Shown here piece by piece: positions 33,803 through 45,300 of a stretch of DNA of 64,000 nucleotides; the first letter of the stretch is position 1, and each line of letters opens with the position of its first letter. Both the position numbers and the translations under genes were made by a program. The notes beneath the pieces are model-generated. The model did no database searches. It was not told the DNA's origin and saw only the letters and a list, made by a program, of their open reading frames with translations. Source of the DNA: Pomphorhynchus laevis (lineage: Eukaryota; Acanthocephala; Palaeacanthocephala; Echinorhynchida; Pomphorhynchidae); NCBI GenBank assembly GCA_012934845.2, contig WNNJ02003785.1, positions 24,899 to 88,898 on the forward strand. Reading direction: 5' to 3'.

Positions 33803-36194
33803 GTCGATCTCGCTCCTAAGCATACTTTTCGTCTTAGTCTATTCAATACTCGCTCCATTCTTCATAAAGCTGATATGCTTCTCGATATCTTCGATCAATT
33901 ATCTATCGATATTCTCTGCATTACCGAATCCTGGCACACTGACTCCAACGATCTTGCTATTCGTCGTCTATGTCGCTCTGGTTGTTCTCTAGTTGAATCA
34001 GCTCGTCAAATTACATCTCATACATCTACTGCGTCTAACCATGGCGGTATTGTTGCCATTGCTCGTCACCCAATGTCTTTACGTAAAATCAACGTTAACA
34101 TCCGTTACACCTCGTTCGAATTACTCATATGCAGATTATCAACGCCTTTCCCTCTGGAACTTGTGATTGTATACCGTCCAGGTTCAGTTGCCCCATCACG
34201 TATCTTCTTTAACGACCTTGCAGATCTAATGTCTCACTGTTCATTGTCTTATACTCCTTCTTTTGTTCTCGGTGACTTTAACATTCGTCTTGATCGCCCG
34301 TCTGACTCTGACTCTATCACTTTAACTAATCTTTTTTCTGATTTTAACTATAAATTACTTTCAACAAGCCCAACTCATATTCTCGGCGGTGCTCTCGACA
34401 TCATTGCTGTTCCTAACTGCTTCAATGACTATACCTCCTTGTCAATTACTGATCCTGGTTTGTCCGATCATTTCCTTGTCACTCTTACTCTTACTCGTCC
34501 CCATCCTCCTTCTCCGCCTTTACCATTATCTACACCAAGTCGACCCTGGAAGCTTCTCGATATCCCTATTCTCTGCACAGCCTTACTCAATTCTTCACTC
34601 TTTTCACTTCCTCTTAACTATCTCTCTCCCGATGATCTCTGCATTCTGTTTGATTCTGAACTTACGTCGATCCTCAATAACCTTCTACCTAGTCGACTTC
34701 GACGTTCCCAGCGCTTGCGCCATGCTCCCTGGTTCGATTCTGACTGTAGTCTTTCTAAGCGTCGACTCCGTCACTCTTTTCGTATGTATAAACGCTTTCT
34801 TAAACGTTCACCCAACTCACTCCCTCCAAATCTTCGTGATTCCTACTTTTCTCAACGCCGTTCACATCTCATTCTTATACGTACTAAACGTACTCTCTTT
34901 TGGCGAAATCAACTCGAGTCATCTTCCAACTCGAAATCTCATTGGAAAATCTTAAACTCAATTCTTTCACGATCATCTACCCCTTGTAATATAAATCCTG
35001 ATGAATTTTCTTCTTATCTACAAACTAAGCTATCTAATTTACTTTCCCTACTACCCATAGCCCCCTTGTACCCACTCTTATCTTTAAATACTTCCCTCCC
35101 AGAACTATTCCACCTTCTTCCCGTTTCGTCTGATGAAGTTTCTTCGGTTCTGCTGTCATTACCTAATAAAACCTCTCCTTCTGACCCAATTCCCACTCAC
35201 TTACTTAAAAATATCTGCACTTTTATCTTACCCTTCCTAACCACATTGTTCAACTCGTCCATCCGTAGCTGTACATTTCCTTCCATCTGGAAATGCGCCA
35301 CTGTTCGTCCTATCATCAAAAAGCAATCTCTCGACTCTTCACTACCATCTTCGTACCGTCCAATCTCACTTCTCCCAACCCTCTCTAAACTCCTTGAGCG
35401 TCTCGTTCTTAAGCAAGTTAATACATATCTCTATTCCTCTAACTTATTTCCTCCCTTCCAAGCCGCTTTTCGCTCTAATTACTCTACCGAAATTGCATGT
35501 CTTAAAGTTTATAACGACTTACTCATATCGCGCGATCATAAATTATGTAGTGTCATAGTTTCTCTTGATCTATCGTCTGCTTTTGACATCGTCGATCACT
35601 CGATTCTTCTCCATCGCCTTCGTCATGATTATGGCTTCTCTTTACCCACTGTATCATGGTTTTCTTCATATCTATCAAACCGTACATTTCGCGTATATTC
35701 TAACTCTTCTCTCTCCCATCCTTCGTCCATTCCGTCCGGTGTTCCGCAAGGCTCCGTATTAGGCCCTATACTTTTCTCTCTTCTTCTTGGTGATTTGTCT
35801 TCGATTTCTCATAAATTTAACTTCCATGTTATGCAATATGCTGATGACATTCTCATCTATGCTCATGCACCTGTTTATCGTATTCGCGATCTTAGTGTTT
35901 CTGCTTCCGACTGTCTTGTCTCAATTTCCAATCATCTTTCTTCCCTTCGCCTTTCTCTGAATCCTGATAAATCCAAAATTATGTGGATCCTACCTCGACG
36001 CCTCGGCTTCGAACCTCCCTCCGTATCATTAAATTCTACAATTCTTCCTATCGTTGATAATCTCGTTTTCCTAGGCTTCCATTTTGACAACCGACTTTCA
36101 CTTAAACCTTTCGTTAGAGATAAAGTACGCTCATCTACCTTGATACTCCGCAACCTCCGTCAAGTTCGTAGATTGATCGATTTCCCTTCTTGTA
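33767..36194 (+). CDS. LINE C ORF2, endonuclease-RT, lacking the 3' end
   Basis: ORF2 starts at ATG 33767, overlapping ORF1 by 36 bases, and stays open to 36214. It encodes a full APE endonuclease (LFNTRSIL aa 25, TESWH aa 51, VIYRPG aa 127, LGDFNI aa 167, SDHF aa 227), a linker with APWFDSDCSLSKRRL, and an RT: SSYRPISLLPTLSKLLERL, QAAFRSNYSTE, SLDLSSAFDIVDHS, SGVPQGSVLGP and MQYADDILIYAH (aa 692), then a thumb up to LIDFPSCM. There the family B homologue continues but C stops; the last few codons belong to the next element. Codon bias is more GC- and C-rich than the flanks. It is the best-preserved EN-RT frame in the window. Confidence 0.92.
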
Positions 36195-36545
36195 TGGGAA
36201 CGACAATATCCTAGTCGTTGTTCCGTTTTCTGGTAACGTGAGGAAAAACTTAGCTGGGAGCGGACCTTCTCTTAATACTCTCTGGCTACGCCACTTTCTG
36301 CAAACTTTGTATACAGTATGCGCTAGAAGACTACAGGGATAAACAAACAAGGCGAAAATACCCAATTTAGTATGTTTAGCGTGACAATTATCCCAACGAA
36401 TATAGAGATTAGTCCCAGTAGGTTTCCTGTATACCGAGTTTAGAAATCTAGACTCTGACGACTTTACTAAAACGTTAAGAAACGAGATGCAAGTATCATG
36501 CATGAAGTGCGCTGTGAACTTAATTCTGGGATGTTCCACATTTTT
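36195..36545 (-). pseudogene. Penelope-like element RT fragment
   Basis: The minus-strand frame from 36539 reads FLNVLVKSSESRFLNSVYRK, then PTGTNLYIRWDNCHAKHTKL, then a stretch ending PLPAKFFLTLPENGTT. The VYRKPT-x-T-x-LY block followed by H-x-K is the hallmark of Penelope RTs just after the catalytic core, and the later LPENGTT block sits where these elements have a [TL]PY-x-G motif. Only this part is present. It abuts the truncated end of LINE C on one side and LINE E on the other. Confidence 0.75.
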
Positions 36546-38313
36546 ATAACATTGGCAAATGCAATCATTTTACAACTTTTTTAGCTAGTTCAATAGCTGA
36601 TTTACACAGATAAGAAAAATTTATAATTGTTTAAGTTAATTACAGTAAAATAGCATACATTCTTACAACGATCTATACAACGATCTATTATTATGTGTCA
36701 ACTTCCAAGGGAGCTGAAGCTCGTAAGGAAACATCACATCGAATATAAAGAACAGAGAGAAAAACGAAAAAAAAAACATAAGTTCACGAGGTCAAGCTTT
36801 AGGCGTTCTTTGAATTGCGCAGCAGAAGAGCTGTTGATCACACCAGGTGATAATCCATTCCATCGTTTACAGACGCGATCCATCACTGTCGTGCAATTTG
36901 TTCGATGCTTTGAGCGATGCTTCAAACAAAGCTCTGTCCACGTAACATTGAGAATTCACGAAGACAGAACAGCTGCTTACACGTATGGTTAGGCACGCGC
37001 GTCGACATCCACACTAGTGTAATATCTGCAATCAACAGATCGCATTTAATAGATCTTACACCCAACGTATCTAGTCTAACTGGATAAGGAATGGAGCGAG
37101 TTGCCGGAACCAAGTGCGTGAATCTTCTCAAAATGTTATCGAATTCACTCAATTCTGATTTCAGTTGAGGGTGTGTCGCGTGAGATGCATAGAGCATATG
37201 TGATTTTAAGAGACTCGAATATACAATGCGTAAGGCCTTTGGCTCAAGTCGTCTAAAGTTTCGATGAAGAAATCCTAAAATTCTACGGCATTTTGCAATA
37301 ATCGCAGAAGAATGAAGACGAGATTTTAAATTGGAGGAGATAACAACACCTAGATCAGTAAAGTGATTTACTGATTCGATAACTGTTGAGCTGAATTGAT
37401 AAGAAGGGGAAGGTAATCGGGATTGACCGATTCTCATATGTCGACATTTACTAACATTGATTACTAAGCCGTGTGATGAACACCAACTACTAACTTTATC
37501 CAAATCTGATTGTAGTAGGGGAGAGCTAAAACAACCACGAAATAAAGGCCACCACAGTTTCATGTCATTGGCGTATAATAGGGGAAAAGGCGTGAAGTAG
37601 ATTAATCAATGTTGTGTGGAGGAACGACCAGGCCACATGAACACCGACTGTTCTAGCACAAGGCCATCTTACTAGGCTCAGCATTTCATTAATTGTATCG
37701 TAATCCGCATTCATAACACCAATCGTTTTTTTATATTGACCAGACGCGAAATATGATCGGGAGGATGATACGTAAAGTGCAGTGATCGCTGGAGCCTAAT
37801 GGCGGACCGCAATTTAATGACTCAACGACAGAATCATTGGTACATAGGCATAAATCTAGCAGGGAATGACTTTTATTATTGATACGAGTATTACAATAGA
37901 CCAACAGATAGAGTGTGAGCTCATTGAATACATCAAGTAAGGCTGATGATTCTTCATCACACCCTAGATCGCGGTATAAGAGACCCAATCGATAATTGTA
38001 GTGTTAAGATCTCCACAGATTAAGGTATCCACATCGCCGGAACAGTGATGTTTCAACGACTTGATGATGAGTGGTGTTTTTGATCGAGGACTACGATAAA
38101 CAATACAAATGCGATAGACCTTATCTCGTTCCTCCGTCACATCAATCCACAAAAGCTCATTTCCATAATCGTCAGAAAACGACTCTATTAAGTTATAAAC
38201 AAGATTGTCGCGTATATAAGCAGCTACACCCCCAACTCTAGAGATTTTTCGATCACAGCGAACTATCATATAACCGTGATTACCGATTTCAGAATCCAGA
38301 ATATTACAATTTA
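36546..38313 (-). mobile_element. APE-type LINE E, internally deleted
   Basis: Minus strand. The endonuclease is at 38313-37731: FFTETWLNC-like start, then MIVRCDRKISRVGGVAAYIR, CIVYRSPRS, ICGDLN, SHSLLDLCLC, GSSDHC. After about 170 bp without recognisable domains the RT enters at YANDMKLWW (37580-37550), continuing as LQSDLDKVSSWCSSHGLVIN and the C-terminal region (37563-36922), then RVCKRWNGLSPGVI (36925-36734). Most of the RT is missing. The catalytic YADD reads YAND. At 38313 it is fused to a family D unit within the endonuclease motif. Confidence 0.78.
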
Positions 38314-39340
38314 ATCAAGTTTCAGTGAAAAACAGCATGTCGCTAACATCGGAATCATCAATGATTCGCCTCCAAACCTTAAGATCATCTGCGTAGGTAA
38401 CACATTCCGACGTTAAGTTGTTTGTAATATCATTTACATATATACTAAAGAGATTCGGACTAATGGGCGATCCCAGCGGAACGCCTGTCGTTTCCAAGTG
38501 TAAAGGCAAGACCTTCAAAGGAAAAACAATATCGTCGCGAAAAGCAGAAATATTCGATACAAGGAGACTATTTCGCACATAAGCGGCTACCCCACCCCAA
38601 CATTTATCACACGAGCGATCCGATCGTATTAGAATATAGTTAGGGATGGCAACACAATCATCCGAAATGTTAGAATGTAGCCATGTTTCGGTTACACAAA
38701 ATACATCAAAACGTTTCGGAGCAACTATGAATTTAATTTCAGAGAACTGAACCAGGAGACTAAGAACATTTAATAACCGACAAAAATGTTCGTATAATGG
38801 GAAAATGTGACAGGCTCGGTTACGCTAGCGGAGTCTACTAGTTTCCCTACACACGAACCATCACTACTAAAGATGTCTGACTCTACAGAAGTAAGGGATG
38901 CAACCGGACAGTCGAACGCCATTTGACCACCCGAAAATTCCGGACACATAGGTCCCTCACTACTTTCCAGCCGTCGATGCAGCTCGTTGAAAGCCTCGTC
39001 TTTTCTCAAACGATCTGCAGGGGATAAATCACGGAGTATATGAAAATCAGAGAGTGATAATCAAAATGCATGCTTGAGTAGGAAGTTAACGTGATCTTTT
39101 GAGTCTAGAACAACTTTTAAGAGTCTCGGACTATCTGAAAATTTCTTGCCTAGACGAAAAACAATTCGATCTTAAAGACACTTCGCAACATCCACATCGC
39201 TCTGGAGAAAAATCTTAGAAAACACCGCGCAAAGATGCATAATATCGTCATCCAGTCTGCTTTGGAGATTGTTACTGAGACATTCTTCAACACCGATCAC
39301 GATAACCATTAACTCTATTCTGGAGTTAAATTGTGTAGAG
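38314..39340 (-). repeat. LINE D tandem array, partial leftmost unit
   Basis: A partial copy of the 1.58-kb unit containing RT sequence around YADDLKVWRRI (38390) and GVPLGSPISPNLF (38490-38450), the endonuclease N-terminus (TETWLHSN near 38690) and the ORF1 tail (CPEFSGGQMAFDCPV near 38940). Unlike all six full units, it keeps a Trp codon (TGG) before GGVAAYVRN near 38597. It joins LINE E at 38313. Confidence 0.85.
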
Positions 39341-42300
39341 CTAAATATACCAGCATAAGATCCTTATGAGATCATAAGGATGATCATAATATACCTCATA
39401 AGATCCATATACCCTCCATACCAGCATAAGATCAGCTTTTACCAAACTTTAACTAACCGTTGAAACACCTAGGATTTCTAACTTCGGCCAAACGCCAGTT
39501 CTTTGCCAGCGGGAACAAGACGAGTAGCCGACCGGAGAATTGATTCGTAAGCCACAATGTTCTTGTGGAGATGTTGATACGCTGCGAGAGATGCGTATAG
39601 CATGCGATATTCGATGAGGGCCTTGTATATTATTATGAAGCTACTTACCTCTAGTGATCCAAAAGATCGTCTAATGATGCCAATAGTACGACGGCAATTG
39701 GCCGAAACTTTATTTACTTGAGCGCTCATATCGAGCGTATTAAGCGTAGATACCCCTAAATCATCGATTTTATCTGTAGAATCAATCGACATGTTTCTAA
39801 TTTTATAAGAGCAACGAATGTCTGGTGAGCGGATCCGCATATGTCTACATTTGGCCGCATTTATTCTCAGCCCATTTAATATACATCATTTATTTATGGA
39901 ATCGAGGTCTTTTTGAAGAGCGCTAACATCGGAATCATCAATGATTCGCCTCCAAACCTTAAGATCATCTGCGTAGGTATCACATTCCGACGTTAAGTTG
40001 TTTGTAATATCATTTACATATATACTAAAGAGAGTCGGACTAATGGGTGATCCCTGTGGAACGCCTGTCGTTTCAAAGTGTAAATGCAAGACCTTCAAAG
40101 GAAGAACCAATATCGTCGCGAAAAGCAGAAATATTCGATACAAGGAGACTATTTCGCACATAGGCGGCTACCCCACCTCAACGTTTACCACACGAGCGAT
40201 CCGAGCGTATTAGAATATAGTTAGGAATGGCAACACAATCATCGGAAATGTTAGAATGTAGCCATGTTTCGGTTACACAAAATACATCAAAACGTTTCGG
40301 AGCAACTATGAATTTAATTTCAGAGAACTGAACCAGGAGACTAAGAACATTTGAATAACCGACAAAAATGTTCGTATAATGAGAAAATTTGACACGCTCG
40401 GTGACGCTAGCGAAGTCTACTAGTTTCCCTACACACGAACCATCACTACTAAAGATGTCTGACTCTACAGAAGTAAGGGATGCCACCGGACAGTCAAACG
40501 CCATTTGACCACCCGAAAATTCCGGACACATAGGTCCCTCACTACTTTCCAGCCATCGATGCAGCTCGTTGAAAGCCTAGTGTCTTCTCAAACGATCTGC
40601 AGGGGATAAATCACGAAGTATATCAAAATCAGATAGTGATAATCTAAATGCATGCTTAAGTAGGAAGTTAACGTGATCTTTTGAGTCTAGAACAACTTTT
40701 AAGAGTCTCGGACTATCTGAAAGTTTCTTGCCTAGACGAAAAACTCTTCGAACTTAAAGACACTTCGCAACATCCACATCGCTCTGGAGAAAAATCTTAG
40801 AAAACACCGCGCAAAGATGCATAATATCGTCATCCAGTCTGCTTTGGAGATTGTTACTGAGACATTCTTCAACACCGATCACGATAACCATTAACTCTAT
40901 TCTGGAGTTAAATTGTGTAGAGCTAAATATACCAGCATAAGATCCTTATGAGATCATAAGGATGATCATAATATACCTCATAAGATCCATATACCCTCCA
41001 TACCAGCATAAGATCAGCTTTTACCAAACTTTCACTAACCGTTGAAACACCTAGGATTTCTAACTTCGGCCAAACGCCAGTTCTTTGCCAGCGGGAACAA
41101 GACGAGTAGCCGACCGGAGAATTGATTCGTAAGCCACAATGTTCTTGTGGAGATGTTGATACGCTGCGAGAGATGCGTATAGCATGCGATATTCGATGAG
41201 GGCCTTGTATATTATTATGAAGCTACTTACCTCTAGTGATCCAAAAGATCGTCTAATGATGCCAATAGTACGACGGCAATTGGCCGAAACTTTATTTACG
41301 TGAGCGCTCATATCGAGCGTATTAAGCGTAGATACCCCTAAATCATCGATTTTATCTGTAGAATCAATCGACATGTTTCTAATTTTATAAGAGCAACGAA
41401 TGTCTGGTGAGCCGATCCGCATATGTCTACATTTGGCCGCATTTATTCTCAGCCCATTCAATATACATCATTTATTTATGGAATCGAGGTCTTTTTGAAG
41501 AGCGCTAACATCGGAATCATCAATGATTCGCCTCCAAACCTTAAGATCATCTGCGTAGGTATCACATTCCGACGTTAAGTTGTTTGTAATATCATTTACA
41601 TATATACTAAAGAGAGTCGGACTAATGGGTGATCCCTGCGGAACGCCTGTCGTTTCCTAGTGTAAATGCAAGACCTTCAAAGGAAGAACCAATATCGTCG
41701 CGAAAAGCAGAAATATTCGATACAAGGAGACTATTTCGCACATTAGCGGCTACCCCACCTCAACTTTTATCACACGAGCGATCCGAGCGTATTAGAATAT
41801 AGTTAGGGCTGGCAACACAATCATCCGAAATGTTAGAATGTAGCCATGTTTCGGTTACACAAAATACATCAAAACGTTTCGGAGCAACTATGAATTTAAT
41901 TTCAGAGAACTGAACCAGGAGACTAAGAACATTTAATAACCGACAAAAATGTTCGTATAATGGGAAAATGTGACACGCTCGGTAAAGCTAGCGAAGTCTA
42001 CTAGTTTCCCTACACACGAATTATCACTACTAAAGATGTCTGACTCTACAGAAGTAAGGGATGCCACCAGACAGTCGAACGCAATTTGACCACCCGAAAA
42101 TTCCGGACACATAGGTCCCTCACTACTTTCCAGCCGTTGATGCAGCTCGTTGAAAGCCTCGTGTCTTCTCAAACTATCTGCAGGGGATAAATCACGGAGT
42201 ATATGAAAATCAGAGAGGGATAATCTAAATGCATGCTTAAGTAAGAAATTAACGTGATCTTTTGAGTCTAGAACAACTTTTAAGAGTCTCAAAATATCTG

Positions 42301-45300
42301 AAAGTTTCTTGACTAGACGAAAAACTCTTCGATCCTAAAGACACTTCGCAACATCCACATCGCTCTGGAGAAAAATCTTAGAAAACACCGCGCAAAGATG
42401 CATAATATCGTCATCCAGTCTGCTTTATAGATTGTTACTGAGACATTCTTCAACACCGATCACGATAACCATTAACTCTATTCTGGAGTTAAATTGTGTA
42501 GAGCTAAATATACCAGCATAAGATCCTTATGAGATCATAAGGATGATCATAATATACCTCATAAGATCCATATACCCTCCATACCAGCATAAGATCAGCT
42601 TTTACCAAACTTTCACTAACCGTTGAAACACCTAGGATTTCTAACTTCGGCCAAACGCCAGTTCTTTGCCAGCGGGAACAAGACGAGTAGCCGACCGGAG
42701 AATTGATTCGTAAGCCACAATGTTCTTGTGGAGATGTTGATACGCTGCGAGAGATGCGTATAGCATGCGATATTCGATGAGGGCCTTGTATATTATTATG
42801 AAGCTACTTACCTCTAGTGATCCAAAAGATCGTCTAATGATGCCAATAGTACGACGGCAATTAGCCGAAACTTTGTTTACGTGAACGCTCATATCGAGCG
42901 TATTAAGCGTAGATAGCCCCTAAATCATCGATTATATCCGTAGAATCAATCGACATGTTTCCAATTTTATAAGAGCAACGAATTTCTGGTGAGCCGATCC
43001 GCATATGTCTACATTTGGCCGCATTTTTTCTCAGCCCATTCAATATACATAATTATTTATGGAATCGAGGTCTTTTTGAAGAGCGCTAACATCGGAATCA
43101 TCAATGATTCGCCTCCAAACCTTAAGATCATCTGCGTAGGTATCACATTCCGACGTTAAGTTGTTTGTAATATCATTTACATATATACTAAAGAGAGTCG
43201 GACTAATGGGTGATCCCTGCGGAACGCCCTCGTTTCCTAGTGTAAATGCAAGACCTTCAAAGGAAGAACCAATATCGTCGCGAAATGCAGAAATATTCGA
43301 TACAAGGAGACTATTTCGCACATTAGCGGCTACCCCACCTCAACTTTTATCACACGAGCGATCCGAGCGTATTAGAATATAGTTAGGGCTGGCAACACAA
43401 TCATCCGAAATGTTAGAATGTAGCCATGTTTCGGTTACACAAAATACATCAAAACGTTTCGGAGCAACTATGAATTTAATTTCAGAGAACTGAATCAGGA
43501 GACTAAGAACATTTAATAACCGACAAAAATGTTCGTATAATGGGAAAATGTGACACGCTCGGTAACGCTAGCGAAGTCTACTAGTTTCCCTACACACGAA
43601 TTATCACTACTAAAGATGTCTGACTCTACAGAAGTAAGGGATGCCACCAGACAGTCGAACGCAATTTGACCACCCGAAAATTCCGGACACATAGGTCCCT
43701 CACTACTTTCCAGCCGTTGATGCAGCTCGTTGAAAGCCTCGTGTCTTCTCAAACGATCTGCAGGGGATAAATCACGGAGTATATGAAAATCAGAGAGTGA
43801 TAATCTAAATGCATGCTTGAGTAGGGATTTAACGTGATCTTTTGAGTCTAGAACAACTTTTAAGAGTCTCGGACTATCTGAAAATTTCTTGACTAGACTA
43901 AAAACTCTTCGATCTTAAAGACACTTCGCAACATCCACATCGCTCTGGAGAAAAATCTTAGAAAACACCGCGAGAAGATGCATAATATCGTCATCCAGTC
44001 TGCTTTGGAGATTGTTACTGAGACATTCTTCAACACCGATCACGATAACCATTAACTCTATTCTGGAGTTAAATTGTGTAGAGCTAAATATACCAGCATA
44101 AGATCCTTATGAGATCATAAGGATGATCATAATATACCTCATAAGATCCATATACCCTCCATACCAGCATAAGATCAGCTTTTACCAAACTTTCACTAAC
44201 CGTTGAAACACCTAGGATTTCTAACTTCGGATTAGCGCCAGTTCTTTGCCAGCGGGAACAAGACGAGTAGCCGACCGGAGAATTGATTCGTAAGCCACAA
44301 TGTTCTTGTGGAGATGTTGATACGCTGCGAGAGATGCATGTAGCATGCGATATTCGATGAGGGCCTTGTATATTATTATGAAGCTACTTACCTCTAGTGA
44401 TCCAAAAGATCGTCTAATGATGCCAATAGTACGACGGCAATTGGCCGAAACTTTATTTACGTGAGCGCTCATATCGAGCGTATTAATCGTAGATACCCCT
44501 AAATCATCGATTTTATCTGTAGAATCAATCGACATGTTTCTAATTTTATAAGAGCAACGAATGTCTGGTGAGCCGATCCGCATATGTCTACATTTGGCCG
44601 CATTTATTCTCAGCCCATTCAATATACATCATTTATTTATGGAATCGAGGTCTTTTTGAAAAGCGCTAACATCGGAATCATCAATAATTCGCCTCCAACC
44701 CTTAAGCTCATCTGCGTAGGTAACACATTCCGACTTTAAGTTGTTTGTAATATCATTTACATATATACTAAAGAGAGTCGGACTAATGGGTGATCCCTGC
44801 GGAACGCCAGTCGTTTCCTAGTGTAAAGGCAAGACCTTCAAAGGAAGAACCAATATCGTTGCGAGGAGCAGAAATATTCGATACAAGGAGACTATTTCGC
44901 ACATAGGCGGCTACCCCACCTCAACGTTTACCACACGAGCGATCCGAGCGTATTAGAATATAGTTAAGGTTGGCAACACAATCATCCGAAATGTTAGAAT
45001 GTAGCAATGTTTCAGTTACACAAAATACATCAAAACGTTTCGAAGCAACTATGAATTTAATTTCAGAGAACTGAACCAGGAGACTAAGAACATTTGAATA
45101 ACCGACAAAAATGTTCGAATAATGGAAAAATGTGACACGCTCGGTGACGCTAGCGAAGTCTACTAGTTTCCCTACACACGAACCATCACTACTAAAGATG
45201 TCTGACTCTACAGAAGTAAGGGATGCCACCGGACAGTCGAACGCCATTTGACCACCCGAAAATTCCGGACACATAGGTCCCTCACTACTGTCCAGCCGTC

